Translations under genes and position numbers: made by a program
From: Nitratireductor sp. GISD-1A_MAKvit
Lineage (GTDB): Bacteria > Pseudomonadota > Alphaproteobacteria > Rhizobiales > Rhizobiaceae
Direction of reading: 5' to 3'
Length of the DNA stretch: 64,000 bases
Assembly (NCBI RefSeq): GCF_040819555.1
Contig: NZ_CP161920.1
Location: 1,005,501-1,069,500 of the forward strand
Shown here: positions 17,025-26,203 of the stretch, piece after piece
Position numbering within the stretch: position 1 is the stretch's first letter
How the letters are laid out: every line of letters starts with the position of its first letter
The notes under the pieces: generated by a model
The model's input: only the letters and a program-made list of their open reading frames with translations
Databases searched by the model: none
What the model was told of the DNA's origin: nothing

Positions 17025-17879
17025 ATGGACTATGCCAGACCGACCGAACTGGAGGAGGCGCTCGGGCTCTTATGCACGAAGCGCTGGAGCATTCTTGCCG
17101 GGGGGACGGATTTTTATCCCGCCCTTGGCGCGGGCCCGCTGAAAAGCGACGTGCTCGACATCAACGGATTATCCGCGTTGAGCGGTATTGAAGTGACCGA
17201 GACGCATTTTGTCATCGGCGCGCGGACAAGCTGGAGCGCGGTTATCGACACGGCGCTGCCGCCCGCCTTTGACATGCTCAAACAGGCGGCCCGGGAGGTT
17301 GGCTCGGTGCAGATCCAGAACACGGGGACGGTTGCCGGGAACCTGTGCAACGCCTCACCGGCTGCCGATGGCGTGCCGCCGCTTCTGGCGCTGGATGCGG
17401 AGGTGGAATTGCGATCTGCAAAGGGCGTTCGGCATTTGCCGCTCTCGGGTTTCATCCTCGGCAATCGCAAGACCGCGCGGGAGGATGATGAACTTCTCAC
17501 GGCGGTGCGTGTGCCAAAGATCTCCACGCGCGGTGCGTCCGGCTTCGTCAAGCTGGGCGCGCGGCGCTATCTGGTGATTTCCATTGCCATGGCCGCTGCA
17601 CGTGTCGTGCGCGAAGGTGCCAAGATCGCGGAGACGGCCATCAGTGTTGGCTCCTGCTCGCTCGTGGCGCAGCGTCTTTCAGGGCTGGAAGCGCGGCTTG
17701 AAGCTGTCGAACGATCGGAGCTGCGCCAGACCGTGATGGAATACGGATTTCCGGAGCTTTCTCCCATCGATGATGTGCGTGGCACGGCTGCCTATCGACG
17801 TGAGGCGGCGCGGGAGATCGTGATCCGTGCACTGGAGCAGGCGTGGCAGGGCGAAGAGCGCGGCGAGGTGGCTGCATGA
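17025..17879 (+). CDS. FAD-binding subunit of a molybdenum hydroxylase (xanthine dehydrogenase family)
   Basis: Encodes 284 residues that carry electrons from the Fe-S clusters to an acceptor via FAD. The FAD pyrophosphate loop AGGTDFYPALG lies near residue 28 and the second FAD motif TGTVAGNLCNASPAAD near 103, then a CO-dehydrogenase flavoprotein C-terminal domain from about 165. ATG 17025 starts the conserved MDYARPTELEEAL; a GTG at 17007 is an alternative. The stop overlaps the start of the fused Fe-S/molybdopterin gene (ATGA), so the two are co-translated subunits of one enzyme. Confidence 0.9.
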   Translation: MDYARPTELEEALGLLCTKRWSILAGGTDFYPALGAGPLKSDVLDINGLSALSGIEVTETHFVIGARTSWSAVIDTALPPAFDMLKQAAREVGSVQIQNTGTVAGNLCNASPAADGVPPLLALDAEVELRSAKGVRHLPLSGFILGNRKTAREDDELLTAVRVPKISTRGASGFVKLGARRYLVISIAMAAARVVREGAKIAETAISVGSCSLVAQRLSGLEARLEAVERSELRQTVMEYGFPELSPIDDVRGTAAYRREAAREIVIRALEQAWQGEERGEVAA

Positions 17880-20620
17880 GCGGGAAAAGCCTGTCGGTAT
17901 CTCTGGAAGTGAATGGCAAGACCGTTGTGACGGAGGTCTCTCCGCTCCAGCGGCTTTCTTCGGTGTTGCGTGACGAACTGGGCCTGACCGGCACCAAGGT
18001 TGGCTGTGACGCCGGCGATTGCGGGGCCTGTTCGGTGATGGTGGATGGCGCTGTGGTCTGCGCCTGTCTTGTGCCGGCCGCCGGTCTTTCGGGCAAAAGT
18101 GTGCGCACCGTGGAGGGATTGTCGAATGGCAGTCTCTCGGCGCTTCAGGCATCCTTCCTGCGCCATGGTGCGGCCCAGTGCGGGATATGCACACCGGGCG
18201 TTCTGGTGAGCGCGGCTGCACTTCTGGAGCAGAATCCGACACCGTCTGAGACCGAGGTTCAGGATGCGCTGGGCGGGGTTCTGTGTCGCTGCACCGGCTA
18301 CCGCAAGATCATCGAGGCGGTGATGAATGCCAACCGCTCGGTGGGTGTCGATGCCAGCAGGGTGGAGCAGGGACAGGCGGTCGGCGCCTCGCCGATCAGG
18401 CTCGATGGCGAGCGCAAGGTGAATGGAACGGAAATTTTCGGCGCGGATGAGCGACCTGCCGATGCGCTGTCGGTCGCGGTTGTGCGGTCGCCACACTGGC
18501 ACGCCGATTTCGATATCGGTGACACGGAGGCGTTCATCGCCGCGCATCCGGGCATTGTCGCGGTTTTCACGGCAGCCGACATTCCAGGCGAAAACCGGTT
18601 TGGCGTCATCCCGCCTTTCGCCGATCAGCCGGCGCTGGCCGAGGGCCGGGCGCGGTTTCGCGGCGAGGCGGTGGCGCTGATTGCGGGCGAGCGCGATGCA
18701 ATCGAGGCAATTGACATGGACGCCTTTCCGATCCGCTGGCAGGAACTGCCCCATGCGCTGACGCCGGATGAAGCGCGGCGGGAAGGGTTTTCAGATCTGC
18801 ATGAGGGACGGACGGGCAATGAGCTGACGCGGGGCTTCGTGGAATGCGGCGATCCGGAAGGCGCGCTTTCTGAAGCCTTTGTCTCGGTTTCCGGTGAGGT
18901 CGAGACCTCCTATGTGGAGCATGCCTATATCGAACCGGAAGCGGGCTATGCGATGATGGATGGCGACACGCTGGTCATCAAGGCCTGCACGCAGGCGCCT
19001 TATATGGATCGCGACGACACGGCCAAGGTGCTCGGTCTGCCGCCGGAGAAGGTGCGTATCGTGCCGCTGGCGACGGGCGGCGGGTTCGGGTCCAAACTCG
19101 ATGTTTCACTGCAGCCGCTGGTGGGGTTGGTGGCGCTCAAGACCGGGAGACCGGCGGCGATTGTCTATATGCGCGGCGATTCCATGCGCTCCACCACCAA
19201 ACGGCACCCGGCAACGATGCGCGCTTCGATTGCGGCGGATGAGGCGGGGCGCGTCACCGGCATGGTGTTTGAGGGGGATTTCAATACCGGGGCCTATGCA
19301 AGCTGGGGGCCGACGGTGGCAAACCGCGTTCCGGTTCACGCCTCTGGGCCCTATCGCACGCCGAATTATCGCGCCATGGGGCGGGCCATTCACACCAATG
19401 GTCCGATCTCAGGCGCGTTTCGCGGGTTCGGTGTGCCGCAGGCGACGATCATGCAGGAAACGCTCTATGACCGACTGGCGGAAAAGCTGGGCCGCGACCG
19501 GCTGGCGTTCCGTATTGAGAATGCGCTTGCCGATGGGGATCGTACCACCTGCGGGCAGGTGCTTTCGGGCGTTGGCATCCGTGAATGTCTCGAGGCGCTG
19601 AAGTCGCACTGGGAACGGGCGCAAGCCGAAGCTGAAGAGGCCAATGCTCGAGAGGGCAGGGTGCGGCGGGGCATTGGTGTCGCATCCTGCTGGTATGGCT
19701 GCGGCAACACCGCGCTGCCGAACCCTTCGACCATTCGTGTCGGGATCACGGCTTCCGGTGCGGTCATGCTGCATCAGGGCGCGGTGGATATCGGGCAGGG
19801 ATCGAACACGGTGGTGACGCAGATCTGCGCCGATGCGAGCGGCCTGCCGCTCTCGGCGTTTCAGCTTGTGGGCGGTGATACCGGTATCACGCCGGATGCC
19901 GGCAAGACATCGGCTTCGCGCCAGACCTATGTGACGGGCAAGGCTGCCGAAAAGGCGGGACGTGCATTGCGGGAAAAAGTCCTGCGCTTTGCCAATGTGT
20001 CGGATGGAGCGGAGATTGCGCTTGAGGATGGCGCGCTGGCCATCAGCGAGGGGACGGAGCGCCGGCGCGTGGCGCTTTCCGATCTTGAGGCCGACGCGCA
20101 TGGCTACGTGTTTTCGGCGGAAGAGAGCTATGACCCGCCCACAACCGCACTCGACGACAAGGGACAGGGCGTACCCTATGCGGTCTATGGGTATGGCGCG
20201 CAGCTTGTGGAGCTTGAGGTCGACACCACGCTGGGCACGGTGCGGCTTCTGAAAATCACGGCGGCGCATGATGTGGGCCGCGCGATCAATCCGCTTCTCG
20301 TGGAAGGCCAGATCGAGGGTGGCATCGCCCAGGGGATCGGCCTTGCGCTGATGGAGGAATATGTGCCGGGCCGCACGGAAAACCTGCATGATTACCTCAT
20401 CCCCACCATCGGCGATGTGCCGCCGATCGAGACCATTCTGGTGGAGGTGCCGGACCCGGAAGGGCCCTTTGGCGCCAAGGGACTGGGCGAACATGTGCTG
20501 ATCCCCACCGCGCCGGCGATCCTCAATGCGATCCGCCATGCGGTGGGAGTAGAAGTTACGAAAGTGCCGGCAACGCCGAGCCGCATTCTCGCGGCGATCC
20601 GGGCACGGGAGAACGGGTGA
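17876..20620 (+). CDS. Molybdenum hydroxylase, fused [2Fe-2S] and molybdopterin subunits
   Basis: Encodes 914 residues. Residues 1-155 are the two [2Fe-2S] domains (plant-type cluster at CDAGDCGACS plus a later Cys; second cluster at CGICTPG and CRCTGYRKI). From about 175 the molybdopterin-binding subunit follows with GGGFGSKLD, FRGFGVPQA, GAVDIGQGSNTVV and the catalytic Glu in GAKGLGEHV. Such enzymes hydroxylate purines, aldehydes or N-heterocycles using water. In many relatives the Fe-S and Mo parts are separate genes; here they are fused in the order Fe-S then Mo. The substrate is not determined by the sequence; the 6-hydroxynicotinate-reductase-like neighbour suggests nicotinate or a similar ring. 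Confidence 0.9.
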   Translation: MSGKSLSVSLEVNGKTVVTEVSPLQRLSSVLRDELGLTGTKVGCDAGDCGACSVMVDGAVVCACLVPAAGLSGKSVRTVEGLSNGSLSALQASFLRHGAAQCGICTPGVLVSAAALLEQNPTPSETEVQDALGGVLCRCTGYRKIIEAVMNANRSVGVDASRVEQGQAVGASPIRLDGERKVNGTEIFGADERPADALSVAVVRSPHWHADFDIGDTEAFIAAHPGIVAVFTAADIPGENRFGVIPPFADQPALAEGRARFRGEAVALIAGERDAIEAIDMDAFPIRWQELPHALTPDEARREGFSDLHEGRTGNELTRGFVECGDPEGALSEAFVSVSGEVETSYVEHAYIEPEAGYAMMDGDTLVIKACTQAPYMDRDDTAKVLGLPPEKVRIVPLATGGGFGSKLDVSLQPLVGLVALKTGRPAAIVYMRGDSMRSTTKRHPATMRASIAADEAGRVTGMVFEGDFNTGAYASWGPTVANRVPVHASGPYRTPNYRAMGRAIHTNGPISGAFRGFGVPQATIMQETLYDRLAEKLGRDRLAFRIENALADGDRTTCGQVLSGVGIRECLEALKSHWERAQAEAEEANAREGRVRRGIGVASCWYGCGNTALPNPSTIRVGITASGAVMLHQGAVDIGQGSNTVVTQICADASGLPLSAFQLVGGDTGITPDAGKTSASRQTYVTGKAAEKAGRALREKVLRFANVSDGAEIALEDGALAISEGTERRRVALSDLEADAHGYVFSAEESYDPPTTALDDKGQGVPYAVYGYGAQLVELEVDTTLGTVRLLKITAAHDVGRAINPLLVEGQIEGGIAQGIGLALMEEYVPGRTENLHDYLIPTIGDVPPIETILVEVPDPEGPFGAKGLGEHVLIPTAPAILNAIRHAVGVEVTKVPATPSRILAAIRARENG

Positions 20621-22147
20621 TGAACGAGCTCACCGAGCGTTTTGAGGCCACGCCGCCGAAGAAGCCTTCGGACGAAAAGCTGCGCTGCGATGCCTGTCCG
20701 GTGATGTGCTATATCGCCGAGGGGCGCACGGGTGCCTGCGACCGCTATGGCAATTTCGGCGGGCGCATCACGCGCTGTGACCCGGTGACGATCCTTGAAC
20801 ATGCCGCCGAGGAGGGAGATGCTGTCGTTCCCTTTGAAGGCGAAGCGCCTTGGGAGGGCGAACTGGTCAACACGAAGCGCCGCTTCGTGAGCGCGGTGGG
20901 GGGCCGGCACCACCTATCCGGATTACAAACCCGCCCCCTTCATCGTTTCGCAGGAGGTCGAGGGTGTCGATCTTGTTACGGTGGTGACGGAGGGCATCTT
21001 CTCCTATTGCGGCGTGAAGGTGAAGATCGACACGGACCGGCATCTGGGGCCCGAAGCGGCCACGGTGCGCGCGAATGGCGAAGCGGTGGGCCATGTCACC
21101 ACCGCCGAATATGGCAGCCAGATGCTTTCGCTCGGCGGGGTGCATCACCTGACCGGCGGATCGAAGGCAGAGGGCCGCGTCACCTGTCAGGCTATGCTCG
21201 ATCTGTGCAACAAGAAACCGGTGGAACTGACCATTGATGGGGGCGCGAGCGTTGTCGTGCAGGCCGGCGAGCCGCCGGTGATCGACGGGACGCGTGAAGA
21301 GCGCATGCGTGTGGGCTGCGGCTCGGCCACCATCGGCATGTTTGCCACCCAGTGGAAGGGGCTCGTGGACGAGGTCGTTGTGGTCGATGACCACATTACC
21401 GGTGTCGTCTCCGAGCATCAGGCGGGCAAGGTGATCGGTTGGGAAGACACCGGCATCAAGATCATTGGCCGCCGTTCCACACCTGGGCGTTATTTCAAGG
21501 TGTCCGACCCGGGGCTTGGATGGGGTGGGACGACCATTGACGACCCGCTCGATATTCTGGGGCCCTTCAATGAGAAGAAAGGCGCGCGGCCGGGGCTCTC
21601 CCTGCTCATGGTTTCCACCACGGGCGAGCAGTTTGCCTATTATGAGCTTGATGAGGCGCTTCAGCCGGTCAAGAGGCCCTTTCCGGAGCGTTTGCGCAAA
21701 TCGGTTGATCTGATCGAGCAGAATTGCGAGCCGGCGCTGTGCACCGTTCTGTTCATGGGCGGGGCGGGCGGCAGTCTCCGCGCTGGCGTGACGGAGAACC
21801 CGGTCAATCTGACACGCTCCGTTCAGGGGCTCAAAACCTATGTCACGGTTGGCGGTGCGCCGGTCTATGTGTGGCCGGGTGGCGGTATCACCATCATGGT
21901 TGATGTGATGCGCACGCCTGAAAACGCCTTTGGCTATGTGCCGACGCCGGCTCTGGTCGCACCCATCGAATTCACGCTCAGGCGGGAGGATTATGTACGG
22001 CTCGGTGGCTATGCGGATGAAATCCGCAGCGTTGAGGATGTGCTCGAAAAGGGTGGGGAATATTTCAACCCGCGTGAAGCACGGGGGGCAACAGCTGCCA
22101 ATCCCTGGCCACCGCTCCAGCAATTGCGCCGGGAACCGGAACGATGA
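20620..22147 (+). pseudogene. 6-hydroxynicotinate reductase-like Fe-S protein, +1 frameshift
   Basis: The N-terminal part from ATG 20620 has a cysteine cluster (CDACPVMC, then GACDRYGNFGG and ITRCDP) suited to an Fe-S centre. The frame is lost after FVSAVG at a run of six Gs (20898-20903). With one G removed it continues as AGTTYPDYKPAPFIVSQEV and on through TEGIFSYCGVKVKIDTDRH to 22147, a product of 508 residues. Proteins of this type are named after the anaerobic nicotinate pathway enzyme that reduces 6-hydroxynicotinate. It sits between the Mo hydroxylase and a UPF0280 gene with 1- and 4-base overlaps. Tight coupling and an otherwise conserved frame argue for a sequence error rather than decay. 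Confidence 0.75.
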
Positions 22148-23046
22148 GCGGTCCAATCGCCAGTTGGCTTGCTGATGGCCGCCGCCTGCATCTGAACCAT
22201 GGGCCCATTGACCTGATCGTCGAGGCTTTTGGGCAAGAGCAGGAGCGGCTTCTTGCCTATCGCCAGGCGGTGGCGCGGTTTGAGACGATCCTTGAAGAAC
22301 TGGTGGCGGAACTGCCGGCCCTGCGCAGTCCGGCTGGTGCGAGGCTCCGGCGCTTTTGCGGCGCCACCGCGCAGCGTATGGAAAGGGTGGCGCATGCGCA
22401 TGTGCCCGCCTTTGTTACGCCGATGGCGGCAGTGGCCGGCAGTGTCGCCGATGACGTGCTTGCCGCACTTGTGAAAGACCGGGCGCTGGCGTGGGCTTAT
22501 GTGAACAATGGCGGTGATGTTGCCATCCACCTCGCTGATGGCGAGACGCTGGACATCGCCATTGCAGGCACCGGCCATGGAATGGATGATCGCATCTCGG
22601 TGCGATCAGGCGATGCGGTTCGTGGCATTGCGACCAGTGGCTGGCGCGGCAGAAGCCATTCGCTCGGAATTGCGGATGCCGTGACGGTGCTTGCCCCCTC
22701 GGCGGCGGCGGCAGACGTGGCGGCGACTCTGATTGCCAATGAGGTCGATCTTCCGGGGCACCCGGCGGTGGAGCGAGTTCCTGCGAGCCGCATTGATCCC
22801 GACAGCGATCTGCGCGATCGACTGGTGACACAGGCGGTGGGATCGCTTTCCCACGCCGATATAACGCTTGCACTTGATAATGGGCTTGTCACAGCGCAGG
22901 CCATGCATGAGCGAGGCGTGATCGAGGCGGCTGCCCTGTTCCTGCGTGGTGAAACGCGCGAATGCGGAACCATTCCACTGGAAAAGCGGATGCAAGAGAC
23001 CGCTTTTGGTTATTGTGATTCACAAGAAGGTCTGATCCATGCCTGA
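22144..23046 (+). CDS. UPF0280 family protein
   Basis: Encodes 300 residues of an uncharacterised family distantly related to ApbE-type flavin transferases. Conserved stretches include VAGSVADDVLAAL, AYVNNGGDVAIHL and GIATSGWRGRSHSLGIADAV. No signal peptide or membrane helix is evident. Start ATG 22144 overlaps the reductase-like stop, and the end overlaps the next gene by eight bases, so it is part of the same operon. A role in cofactor attachment or maturation for the operon's redox enzymes would fit, but is not shown. Confidence 0.85.
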   Translation: MSGPIASWLADGRRLHLNHGPIDLIVEAFGQEQERLLAYRQAVARFETILEELVAELPALRSPAGARLRRFCGATAQRMERVAHAHVPAFVTPMAAVAGSVADDVLAALVKDRALAWAYVNNGGDVAIHLADGETLDIAIAGTGHGMDDRISVRSGDAVRGIATSGWRGRSHSLGIADAVTVLAPSAAAADVAATLIANEVDLPGHPAVERVPASRIDPDSDLRDRLVTQAVGSLSHADITLALDNGLVTAQAMHERGVIEAAALFLRGETRECGTIPLEKRMQETAFGYCDSQEGLIHA

Positions 23047-23623
23047 ATTTACCCTGCGCAAGATTGCGCTTGTCACGGAAGAGATTTTTCACGAGGGCGG
23101 CCCTGCCCCGGCCGAGCCCCGCCGCCGGGCAGCGGCCCTTGCGCTGGTCAGGAATCCTTTCGCCGGCGGATATGCACAAGAGCTTGAAAGCGCGATGGAC
23201 GATCTGAAGCCTCTCGGTCTTGAAATGACGGACCGGCTGATCGATGCGCTTGGGGGCGATATCTCCGTGATCGACGGTTTCGGAAAGGGCGCGATCGTTG
23301 GCACGGACGGGGAATTGGAGCACGGTGCGCTCTGGCATGTACCGGGCGGCTACGCGATGCGCGAGCGGTTGGGCGATTCCAAGGCGATCGTTCCGTCTTC
23401 CAAGAAAGTAGGCGCTTTTGGCGCGCGCATCGATATTCCGCTCGGGCACATCAATGCCGCCTATGTGCGCAGCCATTTCGATGCGATGGAAGTGGGGATG
23501 CCGGATGGCCCACGCCCGGACGAGATCCTGTTTGTGCTTGCCATGGCCTGCGGGCCGCGTATCCATGCGCGCATGGGTGGGCTAAAAGCCGAAGACGTTA
23601 AGGGTGAGGACGGTCTCAGATGA
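23039..23623 (+). CDS. DUF1185 'amino acid synthesis' family protein
   Basis: Encodes 194 residues of a family annotated as amino acid synthesis protein, without a proven reaction. It starts FTLRKIALVTEEIFHEGG and contains VRNPFAGGYAQEL, SVIDGFGKGAIVGTDG, HGALWHVPGGYAMRE and GHINAAYVRSHFDAMEVG. The gene overlaps UPF0280 upstream and the MarR gene downstream. Its regular presence with 6-hydroxynicotinate-reductase-like genes suggests a catabolic step on a ring-opening product, which remains inference. Confidence 0.82.
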   Translation: MPEFTLRKIALVTEEIFHEGGPAPAEPRRRAAALALVRNPFAGGYAQELESAMDDLKPLGLEMTDRLIDALGGDISVIDGFGKGAIVGTDGELEHGALWHVPGGYAMRERLGDSKAIVPSSKKVGAFGARIDIPLGHINAAYVRSHFDAMEVGMPDGPRPDEILFVLAMACGPRIHARMGGLKAEDVKGEDGLR

Positions 23624-24084
23624 GTGCAGAGCAGGGCACCCTCAAGGTGTTGGCCGGCGGAAAATCGGCTGATGCCTATGAGTTGAGCGAACAGGTTGGC
23701 TTTATCCTGCGCAAGGCCAACCAGCGCCATCTGTCGATTTTTGCCGCCCGTATCAGCGATCTGACGCCGCCTCAATTCGCCGCTTTGGCCAAGCTCCATG
23801 AGGTGGGAGCCACATCGCAGAATCAGCTTGGCCAGCTGGTGGCCATGGATGCCGCCACCATCAAGGGCGTGATAGACCGTTTGAAGGCGCGCTCTCTTGT
23901 GGTTCTCGAACCGCATGGGCGCGACCGGCGGCGGCTTGTGGTGAGCCTGAGCGACGAAGGCAGGGCGCTGATTGAAACGCTGCTTCCCGAAGCGCTGGAG
24001 GTGAGCGAGGAAACGCTCGCTCCGCTCACCCCGCGCGAAACTGTCACGTTTCTACGTCTGCTGACAAAACTGGCGGACGGTTAG
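23620..24084 (+). CDS. MarR family transcriptional regulator
   Basis: Encodes 154 residues. The winged-helix core is seen in LTPPQFAALAKLHEVGATSQ, QLGQLVAMDAATIKGVIDRL and the wing VLEPHGRDRRRLVVSLSDEG. It overlaps the preceding gene by four bases, so it is made with the Mo-hydroxylase operon and probably regulates it in response to substrate, perhaps at the repeat 16939-16956. The gene is convergent with yhhQ. Confidence 0.9.
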   Translation: MSAEQGTLKVLAGGKSADAYELSEQVGFILRKANQRHLSIFAARISDLTPPQFAALAKLHEVGATSQNQLGQLVAMDAATIKGVIDRLKARSLVVLEPHGRDRRRLVVSLSDEGRALIETLLPEALEVSEETLAPLTPRETVTFLRLLTKLADG

Positions 24085-24088
24085 GCGC

Positions 24089-24721
24089 CTATCGCTGGTT
24101 ATAGGCTGGCCCGGTGCGCAAAACGGCCAGAAGCGCGCCATAGGGTGCAAGCATCGCGAGGCCGATCAGGATTTTCACCACGAAATCGCCGACTGCCAGC
24201 GAAAGCCAGAGCGGTGCTTCAATGCCTGTGCCGAAAAGCGCTACGGGGAAGGCGAGAGACCCGTCTTCCAGGCCGAACGCCGTGTCGAGAAACGCGAATC
24301 GCGCAGCAAAGGCCAGCGAAAAAAACAGTGCCGTGTCGAGCAGCGATCCGATCAGTGTGGAGATCAGCGGTGCGCGCCACCAGACACTGCCACGCAACCG
24401 GTCGAACACGGCGACATCAAGCAGTTGCGCAAAGAGGAAGGCTGCGCCCGAGGCAATGGCGATGCGTGGACTTGCGAGCCAAATGGAAAGCACAATGGCG
24501 ATCAGGAAGCCACACAGCACGACGCGTCGGGCAGCACCGGGGCCGAAGCGGCGATTCGTCAGATCGTTGACGAGAAACGCTACCGGATAGGTGAACGCAC
24601 CCCAGGTGAGCAGATCGCCGAGACCGAAATGCTGAAACGGATACTGGACGAGAAAATTCGATGCGGTGACGATGACCGCCATGGCGGCCATGAATGGCCA
24701 GATCGCATAGAGACGATGCAT
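24089..24721 (-). CDS. yhhQ: VUT family queuosine precursor transporter (YhhQ-like)
   Basis: Encodes 210 residues with about six membrane helices. Family features are the start AVIVTASNFLVQYPFQ, the WGAFTYPVAFLVNDLTNRRF segment and SLLDTALFFSLAF. The family imports queuine precursors such as preQ0/preQ1 for tRNA modification. It follows rpmB on the same strand after 141 bases. The symbol follows family likeness; specificity was not tested. ATG 24721 opens with MHRLYAIWPFMAAM. Confidence 0.83.
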   Translation of the reverse strand: MHRLYAIWPFMAAMAVIVTASNFLVQYPFQHFGLGDLLTWGAFTYPVAFLVNDLTNRRFGPGAARRVVLCGFLIAIVLSIWLASPRIAIASGAAFLFAQLLDVAVFDRLRGSVWWRAPLISTLIGSLLDTALFFSLAFAARFAFLDTAFGLEDGSLAFPVALFGTGIEAPLWLSLAVGDFVVKILIGLAMLAPYGALLAVLRTGPAYNQR

Positions 24722-24862
24722 TTTTTTATCCTGGGTGATGGAACCAGAAAGCCCGCCAACGGCGCATTTTCACGCGGGCAAAAGCCCACTCATGAACTGC
24801 GCGGCCATGGCGGGCCGATGAATTTATTGCCGAGCCGCAGCAGCCATGCCGCGGCGGAGGCC

Positions 24863-25159
24863 TCAGGCTGCGACCTGCTCAGCGATCTTCTTCTCGACCT
24901 GCTTCTTGAGCAGACGAGCGCGCTGGGAAAGTTCGTTGGCCTTGGCCTTCACGAGAAACGCGTCGAGACCGCCGCGATGCTCAACCGTGCGCAGGGCATT
25001 GGCGGATACGCGCAGACGCACGTTCTGGCCAAGAGCCTCGGACTGAAGCGTCACGTGGCACAGATTGGGAAGAAAGCGACGACGCGTCTTGTTGTTCGCG
25101 TGGCTCACATTGTTGCCGGTCATTACGGCTTTGCCGGTCAGTTCGCAGGCGCGGGACAT
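24863..25159 (-). CDS. rpmB: 50S ribosomal protein L28
   Basis: Encodes 98 residues. [20 protein letters not shown] and [14 protein letters not shown] are the L28 signatures, and the C-terminal [13 protein letters not shown] is lysine-rich as in alphaproteobacterial L28. It is a component of the large ribosomal subunit near the exit of the peptidyl site. The gene is divergent from the DUF3108 gene, a neighbourhood common in Rhizobiales. Confidence 0.96.
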   Translation of the reverse strand: MSRACELTGKAVMTGNNVSHANNKTRRRFLPNLCHVTLQSEALGQNVRLRVSANALRTVEHRGGLDAFLVKAKANELSQRARLLKKQVEKKIAEQVAA

Positions 25160-25410
25160 TTTTCAAACCTTCATCGTCTTGGCCCATTCATACCCGACTA
25201 CCGCACCTGAAACTAGCGGCGCACGGTCGGTCGTTAGCGGCCTTATGGAAAAAGTTGCCGTTCCATAGAGATATTTGGCGTGTGGGTCAAGCACCCCGCG
25301 ACGCGGTTGGGGCAATCTCCATGATCCTTTTCCAAAGAATTGCCTTATTATTCCTGTCCAGGCAAGGGAGGGGACGCGCCGGTCTGCCGGCATGCTGGAG
25401 GGCTCCGCCT

Positions 25411-26181
25411 ATGATGCGGATTGTTGTGGTGCAAATTTCTCTCGTCATTCTCCTGTTCTGGACGGTCGATCAGGCTCCTGCGGGAAGCGGGGAGGTCCAT
25501 CGCTTACGCTACAGTGCGTCGCTGTTCGGGATTCCGATTGGCAAGGCCGACTTTACCAGCAGACTGAAAGACGATCGTTTTGAGGTAGCCGGTCGTTTCG
25601 CCAGTGCTGGCGTTGCCCGCCTATTCGATCAGACGGATGGAACCGTGCTTTCACAGGGGCGGATTTCCAGCCGCTCCGTTGTGCCCTCGTCCTATGAACT
25701 CGCCTATGTCAGCGGCAAGAAACGCGAGACGACGTCCATCCGCTACAAAAGCGGACGGGTCGTTGAAACCGTGATAACACCGAAGCCGAAGAAGCGCGGG
25801 AGTGACTGGATCAGGGTTTCCAGGGAGGATCTGATCGGAGCGCTCGACCCCCTGTCGGCACTGCTCTCGCCCGCACAGAATGCCAAGGAAGTGTGCAACC
25901 GTCGCCTGAAGGTATTTGACGGTGAGATGCGCGCCGATATCGTCTTTTCACCTGCGGGCAAGAGCGAGCGTATCGGAAAGGATCTGATTACTTGCAAGGC
26001 GCGTTTCATTCCGATTTCCGGGTACCGCAAGGGGCGATCCACAATCGCTTTCCTGCGTGACAAGGCTCGTATATTGGTTGCTTTCAAGCCGCTTGGCGCG
26101 CGTGGTCATCACACGCCCGTGCAAGCGCAGATCGGAACCAAGATTGGCACGGTCCATATTCAGGGCCGGCCAGTGGATTGA
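25411..26181 (+). CDS. DUF3108 domain protein, exported
   Basis: Encodes 256 residues. An N-terminal hydrophobic segment (MRIVVVQISLVILLFWTV) is a signal peptide or anchor, followed by one DUF3108 domain starting HRLRYSASLFGIPIGKADF and holding FASAGVARLFDQTDG and ALDPLSALL. ATG 25411 is chosen because GGAGGG lies at 25397-25402; the frame from 25255 is probably leader. DUF3108 proteins are periplasmic beta-rich proteins of unknown role. Its end lies 22 bases before the probable start of the EamA transporter gene. Confidence 0.82.
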   Translation: MMRIVVVQISLVILLFWTVDQAPAGSGEVHRLRYSASLFGIPIGKADFTSRLKDDRFEVAGRFASAGVARLFDQTDGTVLSQGRISSRSVVPSSYELAYVSGKKRETTSIRYKSGRVVETVITPKPKKRGSDWIRVSREDLIGALDPLSALLSPAQNAKEVCNRRLKVFDGEMRADIVFSPAGKSERIGKDLITCKARFIPISGYRKGRSTIAFLRDKARILVAFKPLGARGHHTPVQAQIGTKIGTVHIQGRPVD

Positions 26182-26203
26182 GGGCCTGGCCGGGGAGGGA
26201 AGA

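Noticed and set aside
19409..20539. 376-codon minus-strand frame within the molybdenum hydroxylase gene
   Set aside because: Shadow of a clearly recognised 914-residue enzyme; composition rich in Arg/His as expected for antisense translation.
24722..24862. preQ1 riboswitch before the yhhQ-like gene
   Set aside because: A GCCCGC/GCGGGC hairpin is present, but the conserved preQ1-I or preQ1-II core could not be recognised.
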